Assembly: GCF_025961315.1 (NCBI RefSeq)
Contig: NZ_JAOQNK010000001.1
Coordinates: 1,488,001-1,552,000, forward strand
Direction of reading: 5' to 3'
Length of the DNA: 64,000 nt
Origin: Sphingobacterium kitahiroshimense
GTDB taxonomy: Bacteria > Bacteroidota > Bacteroidia > Sphingobacteriales > Sphingobacteriaceae
Of the stretch, positions 27,601-36,552 are shown one piece after another (within the stretch, counting starts at the first letter, position 1; each line of letters begins with the position of its first letter). A program made the position numbers and the translations under genes. The notes under the pieces are model-generated. The model was given only the letters and a program-made list of their open reading frames with translations, was not told where the DNA came from and searched no databases.

Positions 27601-27774
27601 CTGCAAAAGGCACGGATATTTGTGAACGCCCAAAATCTGCTGACACTGAGTCTCAACTCCTGGATCGATCCGGAATCTTCAGAATTTGATGGCAACATGT
27701 CAGGGGCAGCAAACAGCGGACGAAACTACCCGACATTAAAATATTACGGTTTAGGAATAGATATTCAGTTTTAA
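24664..27774 (+). CDS. SusC/RagA TonB-linked outer-membrane transporter (mannan locus)
   Basis: 1036 residues. An N-terminal export signal is followed by a CarboxypepD_reg-like domain (about 38-112: VQGKVIDENGKPIQGATV), the TonB-box-like LDEVIVVGYGTTTRR, a plug (about 130-240, DIESVSVLKDAGSAAIYGSR) and the large barrel to the C-terminal Phe. It moves oligosaccharides across the outer membrane with the SusD lid encoded 10 bp downstream. No STN signalling domain is seen, in keeping with control by LacI rather than a sigma/anti-sigma pair. By context its ligand is an alpha-mannan fragment. Confidence 0.95.
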   Translation: MIKKSKLFLVSGILLFGHAPYIAISKPTFLKWTAAQQAVQGKVIDENGKPIQGATVLLLGTTTTVVTNPEGSFSVPGKIGDRIRVTYIGYQNVEMRIESNVISVQMTADSQSLDEVIVVGYGTTTRRSVVGAVDQINAKAIENRPVANVTQALQGASPSLNIQQRSMDPNDNTMNINIRGISTMNSNGPLVVIDGLISESGALNKLNPADIESVSVLKDAGSAAIYGSRSANGVLLVTTKSGVKNRAPRVTLSAMAGIQDPKILFSPIAGYQNATLKNLALTNIGSDPEFTPDQIMDLYNHRDEEEWNYDRIMQTALQQNHNVSISGGGEHSTYLFSGGYLNQRSNFVGNKDYGIERFNLRSNLSNEFGIFKLSSILAYSRNNGLNTTAGNAIINSSRIPSYYYYRMQADNGRYLINNALTDQNPLAELREGGYQKKDNDYFNANIALDVKLMEGLKLRGVFGAELTSDHRYIRRIQVPLYSSADAEKPLVYVNSTRNTEDFNEKVSMLNYQLLLDYNRTFGDHEFKGLFGATNESFTRRQNEIKLQFTDPILGTPTTGTIIDPSSRTTPEGTEETSITSLIGRLNYAYAQRYFMEASFRYDGSSKFAKHNRWGFFPSLSLGWRISEEGFMESYKERVGDLKLRSSYGILGNQDIPPYQYLTRYTPVNNSYGFNNEAVSGAGFTYANEDLRWEKTHNFNIGLDASFFHNSLTASFDYFHKNTSDILITPTIPSTFGTGPAKTNIGKMKNQGWEFVLSYRTKTGEFQHNFMANIGDSHNEVTYFEGKEQFSESDRIRKIVREGLPFNSYYGYKVQNYFKNIQEIETAALPVGVAASDLQPGDVRYIDRNNDGVIDSKDRFVLGNAFPRYTFGFTYDLTYKNIDFSMFWQGVGSRDMMVRGELVEPFHENYSYAIYQHQLDYWTPTNTGAAWPRLTAAGSASTTNNYQTESDIFLFNGKYARLKNLQIGYSLSSNFASRLHLQKARIFVNAQNLLTLSLNSWIDPESSEFDGNMSGAANSGRNYPTLKYYGLGIDIQF

Positions 27775-27784
27775 AAATAAGAAC

Positions 27785-29419
27785 ATGAACAAAATTTTAA
27801 AAATGATGGGTATTACTGGTTTCGTGGTGGCTTTCACAAGCTCTTGCAACAGCATGGATCCCGTCCTGACAAAAGAATTTACAGATGCCACCTATTGGGA
27901 ATCTGCAGCCAATGCCGAACTGATGGTTAACATGGCTTACAATCAAATGTATTCTGCTGATAAAATGTGGAATGACGAAGCACTCAGTGACAATATCTAC
28001 GAGGGACGTTCGGCAACCGACCAACGGCTGATCCGAAATGGTTTGGCTAATCCAAACATGCCACGTTTCGCCTCGGAGTGGTCCGATGCCTACGGTGGAT
28101 TAAAGACCTGCCATGTATTTTTGGCCAATTTGGATCGTGTCCCTGACGGCAACGAAGCCTGGAAAAAAAGAAAATCAGCAGAAATCCGTTTTATACGCGC
28201 TTTCATTTACTTTCGTCTTGTCAACTTTTTCGGAGACGTACCATTTTTCACCTCCGATATTACCTTGGCAGAATCAGAAACAATCAAGAGAACCCCTAAA
28301 GCAACTATACTTGCCTTTATCCATGACGAGCTCTCCGCCATCAGCATGATGCTTCCAAATCGCAATGAATTGGCTTTAAGTGACCGCGGACGAATCACTA
28401 GAGGTGCGGCAATGGCCTTTCAAGCACGAGCATATCTATATGAAAGCAATTGGCAGAAGACAGCTGATTACTGTGACAGTCTGATGCAAAATCAGGGTGT
28501 CTACGGCACTTATGCCCTATTCAATAGCTATGAAGGTCTTTTTCAGCCCGCCAATGAATACAATCAAGAAGTCATCTTAGATTATGCATATGTTCCGGGT
28601 AAAAAACAATGGAATAAACTTTACGATGCAGCCCCCCTATCTGCCGGTGCTCGCCTCAATGCCTATGCGCCACTTCAAAGTTTAGTCAATAACTACTTAA
28701 CCACAAAGGGTATTCCGATAACAGAAGATGCTGCCTATTCGGACAACAACCCCTATGTTAATCGCGATCCCCGTATGTCAGCAACGATTGTCTTCCATGG
28801 TGGCCAATGGACCGACTTTAATGGAACGATACGTACCATCTATACAAAACCCGGTACAGGAAGCAACGATACCGAAAAAGCAGATGTATATATAAATGCT
28901 AGTGCAAATTCCTCCCCAACAGGTTATTATGTCAAGAAATATTATGATCCATCCGTAACCCAGGATTACAACTCAGGCCTCAATATCATTATGTTCCGTT
29001 ATGCCGATGTCCTGTTGATGTATGCCGAGGCGCAGCATCAATTGGGTAAGATGGATGCCAGCGTCTGGAACCGTACAATCCGCCCCATCCGAGATAGAGC
29101 CAAATTTACAGCAGCATCAGCACTCGATTTCCCTACAGGAATAAGCGCGGCAGCACTTACTACCCTGATTCGTAATGAACGTCGAAGCGAGCTCGCACTG
29201 GAAGGCTTACGCTATTACGATATCGTACGCTGGAAAGCTGGAAAAACTTACTTAGACGGTACCGTCACCGGAGCAAAATTCGCCAATGGCAACTCGGATT
29301 ATATCCGCCTTGATAACCGCAGGTTTGATGACAACAGAGATTACCTCTGGTCGGTGCCACGTGCCCAAATGGATCTGAACAAAAATTTGTTACCCAATAA
29401 TCCGGGTTACGCAAACTAA
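27785..29419 (+). CDS. SusD/RagB surface glycan-binding lipoprotein (mannan locus)
   Basis: 544 residues. The lipoprotein signal ends near Cys21 (FTSSC). The TPR-rich SusD fold is shown by RFIRAFIYFRLVNFFGDVPFFTSD (read in part) and the C-terminal RNERRSELALEGLRYYDIVRWK block. The end matches LWSVPRAQMDLNKNLLPNNPGY, the family terminus. It caps the SusC channel and binds the glycan. Tight spacing to SusC (10 bp) and SusE (17 bp) shows one operon. Confidence 0.94.
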   Translation: MNKILKMMGITGFVVAFTSSCNSMDPVLTKEFTDATYWESAANAELMVNMAYNQMYSADKMWNDEALSDNIYEGRSATDQRLIRNGLANPNMPRFASEWSDAYGGLKTCHVFLANLDRVPDGNEAWKKRKSAEIRFIRAFIYFRLVNFFGDVPFFTSDITLAESETIKRTPKATILAFIHDELSAISMMLPNRNELALSDRGRITRGAAMAFQARAYLYESNWQKTADYCDSLMQNQGVYGTYALFNSYEGLFQPANEYNQEVILDYAYVPGKKQWNKLYDAAPLSAGARLNAYAPLQSLVNNYLTTKGIPITEDAAYSDNNPYVNRDPRMSATIVFHGGQWTDFNGTIRTIYTKPGTGSNDTEKADVYINASANSSPTGYYVKKYYDPSVTQDYNSGLNIIMFRYADVLLMYAEAQHQLGKMDASVWNRTIRPIRDRAKFTAASALDFPTGISAAALTTLIRNERRSELALEGLRYYDIVRWKAGKTYLDGTVTGAKFANGNSDYIRLDNRRFDDNRDYLWSVPRAQMDLNKNLLPNNPGYAN

Positions 29420-29436
29420 TTTAATCGCATAAAATC

Positions 29437-30582
29437 ATGAAAAAAACAGCAATATTAATCTGGCTTGCCGCCGTTATAGCCACCTTAGGATCTTGTAAAA
29501 CCGACAACATCGCCTATACAGATGTACAGGTCACAGCAGTCGACAACTTATTTGAACCTTTCGACAATAAAGCCGTTAAACTGGTAAGCGCAGCCTCGGC
29601 ATCACTCTTCTTTGAATGGGAAGCGGCACTGACCGAAGACGGCGGGGCTCCACAATATGAAATCGCCTTTGATGTCGTAGGTGGAGATTTTTCAAAACCG
29701 CTCTATAAACTGACCTCAAACAATAAAGGCTATGCGACCAATGCCTATATCACCCATAAAGTGCTCAATTCAGTTGCTTCCCTTGCAGGAATCAATCCGG
29801 GAGAAAGTGGTGATGTACAATGGACGATTGTCACTTCCCGTGGTATCAACCGTGTTATTTCACCCGTAGTGCGTAAACTCAAAATCTCAAGCCTCGAAGG
29901 ATTTGCCGATATTCCAAACGAACTGTTTGCTACAGGAGAAGCTTCCGAAGGTGGAGCTGACATCGCCGCTGCCCTTGCTTTTAAACAGACAGCCACAGGT
30001 GAATTTGAAATCTACACCAAATTGGAAGCTGGTAAAAAATATGTTTTTGTAGATCGCAAAGATAACGATGCACGCCGCTTCTATTCAGACAACCAGGTCA
30101 AACTAAAAGAAGCAACCGAAGATCTCAGTATGGAAGTTACCAAAACTGCGGTATACCGCATCCAGGTAGATTTCAATGTAGCGACCATCAATTTTACTGA
30201 AATCAAATCGATCGGTCTTTGGTTTTCGCCAGATAATAAAATTATGTTTAACCTCCCTTACCAAGGCAAAGGTATCTGGTCAGGTACTGGGGTCATTGCT
30301 TTCAAGCAAGAAGGCTGGGGAAAAGATGAACGCTACAAATTTCAGTTGGAAACCGTGGCCAACAATAAAAATGTGATCGAGCAGTTTGGTGCAAAAAATC
30401 CAACCGACAGCCGTCCAACACCTGCCAGTGATCCAGCATACTATTATATTAAATTGCTTAAAGCAGTTACCCAATGGGATGATAAATGGAAATTTGCAAG
30501 TGAAGTGGACAGCAAGTCGACAACGGTCAGCGTCATTTTACAAGGAGATAAAGAGTACACCCATCAAGTCACCGTCAACTAA
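29437..30582 (+). CDS. SusE-type surface lipoprotein
   Basis: 381 residues with a lipoprotein signal ending at the Cys of TLGSC (about residue 20). The N-terminal Ig-like SusE domain (about 35-155: SASLFFEWEAALTEDGGAPQYEIAF in part) is followed by beta-sandwich modules that resemble the starch-binding-like repeats of SusE/SusF. It should hold glycan at the cell surface for the GH76 lipoprotein and SusCD. Ligand not predictable from sequence. It starts 17 bp after SusD and ends 6 bp before the first GH76 gene. Confidence 0.8.
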   Translation: MKKTAILIWLAAVIATLGSCKTDNIAYTDVQVTAVDNLFEPFDNKAVKLVSAASASLFFEWEAALTEDGGAPQYEIAFDVVGGDFSKPLYKLTSNNKGYATNAYITHKVLNSVASLAGINPGESGDVQWTIVTSRGINRVISPVVRKLKISSLEGFADIPNELFATGEASEGGADIAAALAFKQTATGEFEIYTKLEAGKKYVFVDRKDNDARRFYSDNQVKLKEATEDLSMEVTKTAVYRIQVDFNVATINFTEIKSIGLWFSPDNKIMFNLPYQGKGIWSGTGVIAFKQEGWGKDERYKFQLETVANNKNVIEQFGAKNPTDSRPTPASDPAYYYIKLLKAVTQWDDKWKFASEVDSKSTTVSVILQGDKEYTHQVTVN

Positions 30583-30588
30583 CGCATT

Positions 30589-31725
30589 ATGATGAAATCA
30601 ATGTATATAGGACTGCTCGTCCTCAGCTTGTTCAGCCTCAACAGCTGCAGCAAGATCAACGATGAATATCAGTTCAACGACGAGCTGGATATCTCGTGGG
30701 ATCAGATGGCGCAACAAACTTCAGATGAACTGATCACCCAATTTTGGAACAACGAAGGCTATTTTAACTATGGAAGTGATGGCTCAGATCTAGGTTTCCA
30801 GTACTGGCCCAATGCACATGCCATGGATGTGGTCATCGATGCCTATCTCCGTACCCAGGACCCCAAATATAAAGACTACTTCGTCAAGTGGTTTGAAGGT
30901 GTCAAAAAGAAAAATGGCAATACGTATGAAAATGTTTTCTATGATGATATGGAGTGGAATGCACTGACCATGCTCCGCCTTTTTGAGATCACAAAAGAGC
31001 AAAAGTATATGGATGCAGTTTTGCACCTCTGGAATGATATTTTAAAAGCGTGGAATACCGAATATGCCGGCGGCGGATTAGCCTGGCGCAAGGATATGCT
31101 TTATTCAAAAAATGCCTGTTCCAACGGACCTGCAAGTATCCTTGCCGCCCGGTTGTATAAACTCACAAAAGATGAGCAATACCTGGATTGGGCCATCCGC
31201 ATCTACGATTGGCAAAAAGAAACCCTTTTTGACAGGGCTACAGGTGCGGTATACGACAATATCAATGGCGAAACCGACGTCATCAATATGACTGCCCTCA
31301 CCTATAACCAAGGGACATTTGTAGGAACAGCAGTGGAACTTTTTGATATTACGAAAGATCCTCTTTATATGAACGATGCACAAAAAGCATCCAATTATAC
31401 GATGACCAAATGTATCGATGCCAGTAATAATGTCCTACGCAATGAAGGAGATGGAGATGGAGCCCTGTTTAAGGGGATCTTTGTACGTTACTTTATTGAA
31501 TATTTGAAAAGAGATGGTATTAACGGAGCCTTTCGGTCAAAATTTGAAAACTTCATTCGTAACAACGGGAAAGTAGCCTGGCAGCAAGGGCAAGATACGG
31601 GGATCCTACTTTTCAGCCCATCATGGACACAAAAACCACTCGGACAGACACAATTAACGAGCCAGTCCAGCGCTGCTATGCTTTTTGAAGGACTGGCATC
31701 ATTTGAAAAATCAACTAAAAAATAA
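30589..31725 (+). CDS. GH76 endo-alpha-1,6-mannanase, lipoprotein (surface)
   Basis: 378 residues. The lipoprotein signal ends at Cys20 (SLNSC). An (alpha/alpha)6 barrel of family GH76 carries the catalytic Asp pair Asp119/Asp120 in NVFYDDMEWNALTM. Other GH76 blocks are GGGLAWRKD and NACSNGPASILAARLY. It is expected to cut the alpha-1,6-mannose backbone of fungal mannan (or mycobacterial lipomannan). The lipid anchor suggests a surface location, upstream of uptake. It lies between SusE and a second GH76 gene, 5 bp away. Confidence 0.9.
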   Translation: MMKSMYIGLLVLSLFSLNSCSKINDEYQFNDELDISWDQMAQQTSDELITQFWNNEGYFNYGSDGSDLGFQYWPNAHAMDVVIDAYLRTQDPKYKDYFVKWFEGVKKKNGNTYENVFYDDMEWNALTMLRLFEITKEQKYMDAVLHLWNDILKAWNTEYAGGGLAWRKDMLYSKNACSNGPASILAARLYKLTKDEQYLDWAIRIYDWQKETLFDRATGAVYDNINGETDVINMTALTYNQGTFVGTAVELFDITKDPLYMNDAQKASNYTMTKCIDASNNVLRNEGDGDGALFKGIFVRYFIEYLKRDGINGAFRSKFENFIRNNGKVAWQQGQDTGILLFSPSWTQKPLGQTQLTSQSSAAMLFEGLASFEKSTKK

Positions 31726-31730
31726 CGAAT

Positions 31731-32933
31731 ATGATCAAGCAAATCGTTGGAACAGGGATCGCCCTGTTAATTACAGCAGGTCTCTATGCACAACAAGCCA
31801 GTGAAAATACCGCTTATCAACGAGCGGTTAAAAGCCTACAGATAATTGAAAAACTTTATGGTGTAGCAGATGGCAAGCATCTTTTCCGCGAAGTTTATCC
31901 TTTTGACCAGACTTACAATGCGAGCTATCTTGGAGATGGAGATAACAGCAAGAAATCAAACCCCTACTCCTATCTTTGGCCATTTTCAGGAAGCTTATCC
32001 GCTTACACAGCACTTCTTGAAAAATCAAATGATCCAGAGATCAAAAAGCATATTGACCAAGAGGTGCTTCCGGGACTTGAAAATTACTTTGATAAACGTC
32101 AACCTGCAGCATACGCCTCCTATGTAAATAGTGCGCCGACATCAGACCGCTTTTATGACGACAATATCTGGCTGGGTATTGACTTTGCTGACCTCTATTT
32201 GCAAAGTAAAAATCCTGCATATTTAGCAAAGTCAAAGGAAATCTGGACTTTTGTAGAAAGTGGTATGGATGACAAGCTCGGTGGTGGTATCTATTGGTGC
32301 GAACAACGAAAAGAATCTAAAAACACCTGTTCCAATGCTCCAGCGGTCGTTTATTTACTTAAATTATATGAAGCAACACAAGAAAAAAAGTATCTTACGC
32401 AAGCCGTTACACTTTACAACTGGACGATGAAAAATCTCGAGGATCCGGCCGATCACTTATATTGGGACAACATCAACCTGAAAGGGGAAATTCAGAAAAC
32501 GAAATATCCCTACAATACAGGACAGATGATCCAAGCAGGTGCCTTGCTGTATAAGCTGACCAAAGAAGAAAAATATCTGAAAGATGCACAGCTCTCAGCA
32601 AAATCAGCATTGGCTTATTTCTTCTATCCCGCAGGAAATGGAAAGGATAAAACTGCAAACTATCCCGTACTTAAAAAAAGCGACAATTGGTTTATCGCCA
32701 TCATGCTGAGAGGATTTATTGAACTTTACCACCAAGATAAAAACAGCCAATATATCCAAGCTTTTCATTCCAATTTGGAACATGCATGGAAAGCCATGCG
32801 AGACAAAAACGGTTTATTCGGAACAGAGTGGACTGCAGATGCAAAACCTTCTGATCAGAAATGGCTATTAAATCAATTTGCCCTTGCTGAAATGTATGCC
32901 CGTTTATCACAAGTGCCAGACAGCCTAAAGTAA
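31731..32933 (+). CDS. GH76 alpha-1,6-mannanase, periplasmic
   Basis: 400 residues with a cleavable signal peptide (LYA/QQ near residue 20) and no lipobox, unlike the preceding enzyme. The GH76 barrel has its Asp pair at Asp143/Asp144 in DRFYDDNIWLGIDF. Conserved blocks GGGIYWCEQ and NTCSNAPAVVYLLKLY parallel those of its neighbour, but overall similarity is modest, so this is an old divergence rather than a recent duplication. A soluble periplasmic enzyme would trim imported mannooligosaccharides. It ends the operon, before a terminator. Confidence 0.88.
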   Translation: MIKQIVGTGIALLITAGLYAQQASENTAYQRAVKSLQIIEKLYGVADGKHLFREVYPFDQTYNASYLGDGDNSKKSNPYSYLWPFSGSLSAYTALLEKSNDPEIKKHIDQEVLPGLENYFDKRQPAAYASYVNSAPTSDRFYDDNIWLGIDFADLYLQSKNPAYLAKSKEIWTFVESGMDDKLGGGIYWCEQRKESKNTCSNAPAVVYLLKLYEATQEKKYLTQAVTLYNWTMKNLEDPADHLYWDNINLKGEIQKTKYPYNTGQMIQAGALLYKLTKEEKYLKDAQLSAKSALAYFFYPAGNGKDKTANYPVLKKSDNWFIAIMLRGFIELYHQDKNSQYIQAFHSNLEHAWKAMRDKNGLFGTEWTADAKPSDQKWLLNQFALAEMYARLSQVPDSLK

Positions 32934-32964
32934 ATATAACGGATATTCATGCTCTGCATCACAG

Positions 32965-32996
32965 CAAAAAGCCCGGTCGAAAGATTGGGCTTTTTG
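32965..32996 (+). terminator. Terminator of the mannan SusCD operon
   Basis: Stem CAAAAAGCCC (32965-32974) with GGGCTTTTTG (32987-32996), then TTTT. It lies 31 bp after the second GH76 gene. Confidence 0.88.
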
Positions 32997-33142
32997 TTTT
33001 AGCGTGCAATTTGACACTGAACTAAAAATACAGGAAGATGAATCAAATAACATACCGTATTGATATCTTCCCTTACCGACTAAATGAACGGTCGCATCTA
33101 TTAAGTAAAATGCCCAATTCGCCTGGAGCTTTGCACTCGGCA

Positions 33143-33919
33143 CTACTGTTCATTTAAAAATTGCTTTAAAGTAATGAAGAATAATTCCAGTTGATCTTCA
33201 TAGGCGACATGTCCTGCAAAAGGAATATTTAAAAGTGCGGCATTATCTATACATTCTGCAACTTCGAAAACACTTTTTCTAGAAAATAAATGATCTTGGT
33301 CACCTCTTACAATAAGTGCTGGACAATTGATTTCACTCACCCTTTCATTTGGAAATCCCGTTTCGGTTTTATCCAGCCATAAGGCTACCACTGATTTTAT
33401 AAGCTTCTCAAAATCAGGCTCAGGATTTAATTTCTGATAGAGATTAAAACTATCTGGAAACTTTTCTTTCCAACCGGCAGCCGTTACATTCAAAAATATT
33501 TCTTCGGTTGCTAATAGATCTTTAATGTTCCATGTAGCGCCTATAGTCACAATTTTTTTGATTTTTATAGCATTTTCAATTGCCATTCTGTACGAAATAA
33601 TTCCACCATCACTAAATCCAATAATTATAATATTATTGATGTTCAAGGACTTTAACAAAGCCTCAATATCAGATTGCAAAAGTTGATAAGTTAGCTTGTC
33701 AGATCCAAGTGAAGATTTGCCCTGTCCTCTGCTGTCTATCCCAATTATCCTAAAATCATCTGCTAAAAGTGGAACCAAAACATTAAAATCCTCCATATTT
33801 CCTACCCCCCCATGAAGAAAAATTATTACTGGTTTATCAGGATTCCCTATTTCTTCATAGTAAATCTTAGCTTCGCCGGTACAGAAGTACGCCCCCTTTT
33901 GATGGTCAAATGTATTCAT
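33143..33919 (-). CDS. Alpha/beta hydrolase
   Basis: 258 residues, cytoplasmic. The fold markers are visible: oxyanion region IIFLHGGVGNMEDF, nucleophile elbow GFSDGG (Ser in G-x-S-x-G, about residue 103), acid in RGDQDHLFS and catalytic His in FAGHVAYED. It hydrolyses an ester, lactone or amide-type bond; the substrate is unknown. It is a single gene at the edge of an AT-rich stretch and opposite in direction to the mannan locus. The start ATG at 33919 gives the usual leader before the first beta strand. Confidence 0.85.
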   Translation of the reverse strand: MNTFDHQKGAYFCTGEAKIYYEEIGNPDKPVIIFLHGGVGNMEDFNVLVPLLADDFRIIGIDSRGQGKSSLGSDKLTYQLLQSDIEALLKSLNINNIIIIGFSDGGIISYRMAIENAIKIKKIVTIGATWNIKDLLATEEIFLNVTAAGWKEKFPDSFNLYQKLNPEPDFEKLIKSVVALWLDKTETGFPNERVSEINCPALIVRGDQDHLFSRKSVFEVAECIDNAALLNIPFAGHVAYEDQLELFFITLKQFLNEQ

Positions 33920-33941
33920 AAATGTCTTTTTATAATTTTTT

Positions 33942-34118
33942 TTAGGTGAAGCTCAACTTTCTATTTATTCCTATTCTGATGTTTCTTTGTATCCACTCAT
34001 CCGCTAAAATACCAAATTCATTTAAAAGATATTTTAATGCAAAAAGTTTTTTTACATACTTCTTCATCTGCACACATGCCAGTATAAGGTCCGGCTGGTT
34101 TGAAATAAATGCAAGCAT
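33942..34118 (-). CDS. Small open frame (58 aa), possible remnant
   Basis: An unbroken ATG-to-stop frame of 58 codons directly upstream of the hydrolase (22-nt gap). The product is helix-prone and basic (YVKKLFALKYLLNEFGILAD, then EWIQRNIRIG). I recognise no family. Composition resembles the end of a larger soluble protein, so it may be the C-terminal scrap of a lost gene. Confidence 0.3.
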   Translation of the reverse strand: MLAFISNQPDLILACVQMKKYVKKLFALKYLLNEFGILADEWIQRNIRIGINRKLSFT

Positions 34119-34416
34119 ATGAAAATTGTTATATATTTAATAGACATCTGGTCTTTATTTTGTTTATACTGCAACTCTTATGGTAAATTAAGATAATATT
34201 TCACATAAAAACACTCCCGTACAATACACCCCACCGGCACTTAACCGTAGAAGCTTTTTACTGCTGTTAAAAATTTCTATAACAACTGTAACAATAGATT
34301 CATAATTCGAGAGTTTAACTAAAAAAAGCTAACTTCATCATATTACTGATCTTCTGGGCTGTATGTAAATTAAGAATTGATTAAGTAAAAAGATACGAAT
34401 TAATTGAAGCTTTCAT
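34119..34416. other. AT-rich intergenic region
   Basis: About 300 bp, very AT-rich. No open frame, repeat or clear promoter was recognised. It must hold the promoter of the thioredoxin-like gene that starts at 34417. Confidence 0.4.
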
Positions 34417-35562
34417 ATGACAAATAAATTTCTCTTATTATTATCAACTTATCTTTTTGTAATTGTATTAATTTTTATTGATTGTTCCTCGAGTTTTTCT
34501 CAGACGGTACAAATAACCGGTAATAGCGAAATATCTGAAGGGAAAGTCATCATTTCTTTTCTTACAAAAAATGGATCGCAGCTAGATTCAATACATATAA
34601 GAAACGGAGTCTTCGAAAAGATCATTCCTAAGAGCATTAATGAAAAATATAACATCAGATATGACAAAAATGAGTCATCTTACGATTTTTATATTTCCGA
34701 ACATGTAACCCATCTTTATTTGGCAACGAATATTCCTCATTCAAAGGTGAAAAATCCATCCAATGCACAATTAGATCAGATCCGATATAATGAACTATTC
34801 CTTGATCTTAGAAAAGAGATCGCGCTTACAAATCAACAGCTATCTCATTTTCAGAAAACAAAAGTGTATACAGATTCTATTATCCATTTAGCAAACAAAA
34901 TGGACTCACTCGAAAATTTGAGAATAACCGCTGCATTAGCCTATTATAAAAAACACCCTTTTTCATTAGCAGCATTAGAGAGCCTAGAGATTTTAATAAA
35001 GAGAAAATATGGAAGGGAACGTTACAAAGAGTTTAAACCATTATTTAATTCAAATAATAAAATTTTAAACAGCAACACTAATTATAAATCTATAAAACAA
35101 TTTATCACCATTTTAGATGACTATCACATTCAAAATAGTGTCAAAAATTACACTGCATCTGATATTAACAGCGATATCATTCATGTTTACCAACTGGCTA
35201 AGGATAAGATCCTGTTAATTGATTTTTGGGCGAGCTGGTGTATTCCTTGTCGGGAAGAACATCCACAACTATTAGCATTAAGAGAAAAATATAAAGATAA
35301 ATTTGAAGTATTATCCATATCCATTGATGAGGATCTTGTCAAGTGGAAGAAGGCTATTTCTGAAGACAAAATAGGCGTTTGGAAACACCTTTCTTATAAG
35401 TCAGGTAATCTACAAAATATCAGACGTGAACTCCTCGTCTTTTCTGTTCCGCTAAGATTACTGATAAATGAAAAGGGAGAAATTCTGAATAGATGGGAAG
35501 GATCCGACGAATTATTTATAAAAGAAATAGAACAAAAAATCCAGAAATTAATTGAGATTTAG
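34417..35562 (+). CDS. TlpA-like thioredoxin-fold lipid- or periplasm-located protein
   Basis: 381 residues. An N-terminal hydrophobic export segment (4-28, with Cys in FIDCSSSFSQ as a possible but poor lipobox) precedes a beta-rich region of the DUF4369 type (about 30-105). A helical linker leads to a C-terminal thioredoxin fold with the active site WCIPC in DFWASWCIPCREEHP (about residue 270). It should perform thiol-disulfide exchange in the periplasm. It is followed 19 bp later by a small exported protein. Base composition is distinctly AT-rich compared with the mannan genes. Confidence 0.83.
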   Translation: MTNKFLLLLSTYLFVIVLIFIDCSSSFSQTVQITGNSEISEGKVIISFLTKNGSQLDSIHIRNGVFEKIIPKSINEKYNIRYDKNESSYDFYISEHVTHLYLATNIPHSKVKNPSNAQLDQIRYNELFLDLRKEIALTNQQLSHFQKTKVYTDSIIHLANKMDSLENLRITAALAYYKKHPFSLAALESLEILIKRKYGRERYKEFKPLFNSNNKILNSNTNYKSIKQFITILDDYHIQNSVKNYTASDINSDIIHVYQLAKDKILLIDFWASWCIPCREEHPQLLALREKYKDKFEVLSISIDEDLVKWKKAISEDKIGVWKHLSYKSGNLQNIRRELLVFSVPLRLLINEKGEILNRWEGSDELFIKEIEQKIQKLIEI

Positions 35563-35581
35563 CAAAAACAGATTATAGAAC

Positions 35582-35977
35582 ATGATATATATGAAAAAAC
35601 TAACATTACTTGTCTTCTTATTGTCCATCACTACGATCATCTTTGGACAAGAGGTTGTAGAAACAAAAACTGCTACTGAAAATCCTGCTCAACATCAACA
35701 ATATACTTATGCATATATTGTAATTAAAGGAAAATTTCTATCAAAAAAACTTAAGGTCAATGTTGATCTTGGTGAAACTGAAGAACAGCTTAAAGCTGGT
35801 AAAGAATATTCAGAGTTTCTAACGAATAAAATGTCATATGCCGCCATTCTTAATCATATGGTTGATAATGATTTTGAATTGGTTGAAACATTAGATTACA
35901 CCACTGTAACTTCTGGTGATGGCGGTACATCTGGAATTGTATTTGTCATGAAAAAGAAGTCCGAAAAGAGAAAATAA
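35582..35977 (+). CDS. Small exported protein of unknown function
   Basis: 131 residues (128 if the second Met, at 35591, is used; MKKLTLLVFLL is the better signal start). The signal peptide ends after IIFGQ. The mature part is about 105 residues of alternating strands and helices (YTYAYIVIKGKFLSKKLKVN... and SYAAILNHMVDNDFELVETL), with a basic tail. The NHMVDNDFELV segment recalls small DUF4177-like proteins, but I cannot assign a family. It follows the thioredoxin-like gene by 19 bp and is probably co-transcribed. Confidence 0.6.
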   Translation: MIYMKKLTLLVFLLSITTIIFGQEVVETKTATENPAQHQQYTYAYIVIKGKFLSKKLKVNVDLGETEEQLKAGKEYSEFLTNKMSYAAILNHMVDNDFELVETLDYTTVTSGDGGTSGIVFVMKKKSEKRK

Positions 35978-36000
35978 CCGTGATCTAAACTTTAAAAAAT

Positions 36001-36540
36001 ATGAATGACAAAAGTGTAGGGACAAAAGTTAAGGATATCAGTCATCACATGCTATTGAACAATGTCTTATTGAAATATATAGACATTACTGATACGATCA
36101 ATATCCATAAACTACGCACAGACCCCGAGGTCAATAAATTTATGAAACGAGATCTAAACCAATCCCTCGAAGAGATTCAATTATTTATCAAAAAGCGGAT
36201 GGATACAACTCATTATTTTACGATCAACATGAGAGATACTCAACAATTTGCAGGTACAATTACAATATGGAGGATCAATATTGAAAAAAAATCCGCAGAG
36301 CTGGGCTATGCACTGCTACCTGAATTTCAAGGCCAAGGTTTGATGAGTAGCGCAATACAGCTGGTCCTAAACTATGCTATTTCTACTTTAAAGCTCAACC
36401 ATATCGAGGCAAAGACAGTTCGAAATAATATAAAGTCCCGTCAACTCCTAGAAAAGAATGGGTTTATCCTATTGCCTGATGTGATTGATGAAAATAACTC
36501 GGACAATGTGATTTATACATATAGCATGAAGCAAAACTGA
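36001..36540 (+). CDS. GNAT acetyltransferase, RimJ/RimL type
   Basis: 179 residues of the Acetyltransf_3 group. After NVLLKYIDITDTINIHKLR (start of fold) come the central ELGYALLPEFQGQGLMSSAIQ, with the CoA loop QGQGLM, and the C-terminal EAKTVRNNIKSRQLLEKNGF. Members acetylate N-termini of ribosomal proteins or small molecules; the target is unknown. The first 20 residues are a non-conserved extension, so an internal start (Met16 region) is possible. Confidence 0.83.
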   Translation: MNDKSVGTKVKDISHHMLLNNVLLKYIDITDTINIHKLRTDPEVNKFMKRDLNQSLEEIQLFIKKRMDTTHYFTINMRDTQQFAGTITIWRINIEKKSAELGYALLPEFQGQGLMSSAIQLVLNYAISTLKLNHIEAKTVRNNIKSRQLLEKNGFILLPDVIDENNSDNVIYTYSMKQN

Positions 36541-36552
36541 TTATAACTAAAT

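Noticed and set aside
30589..32933. The two GH76 genes as a recent tandem duplication
   Set aside because: They share only fold-level blocks, and differ in signal type and length; no long DNA identity was seen.
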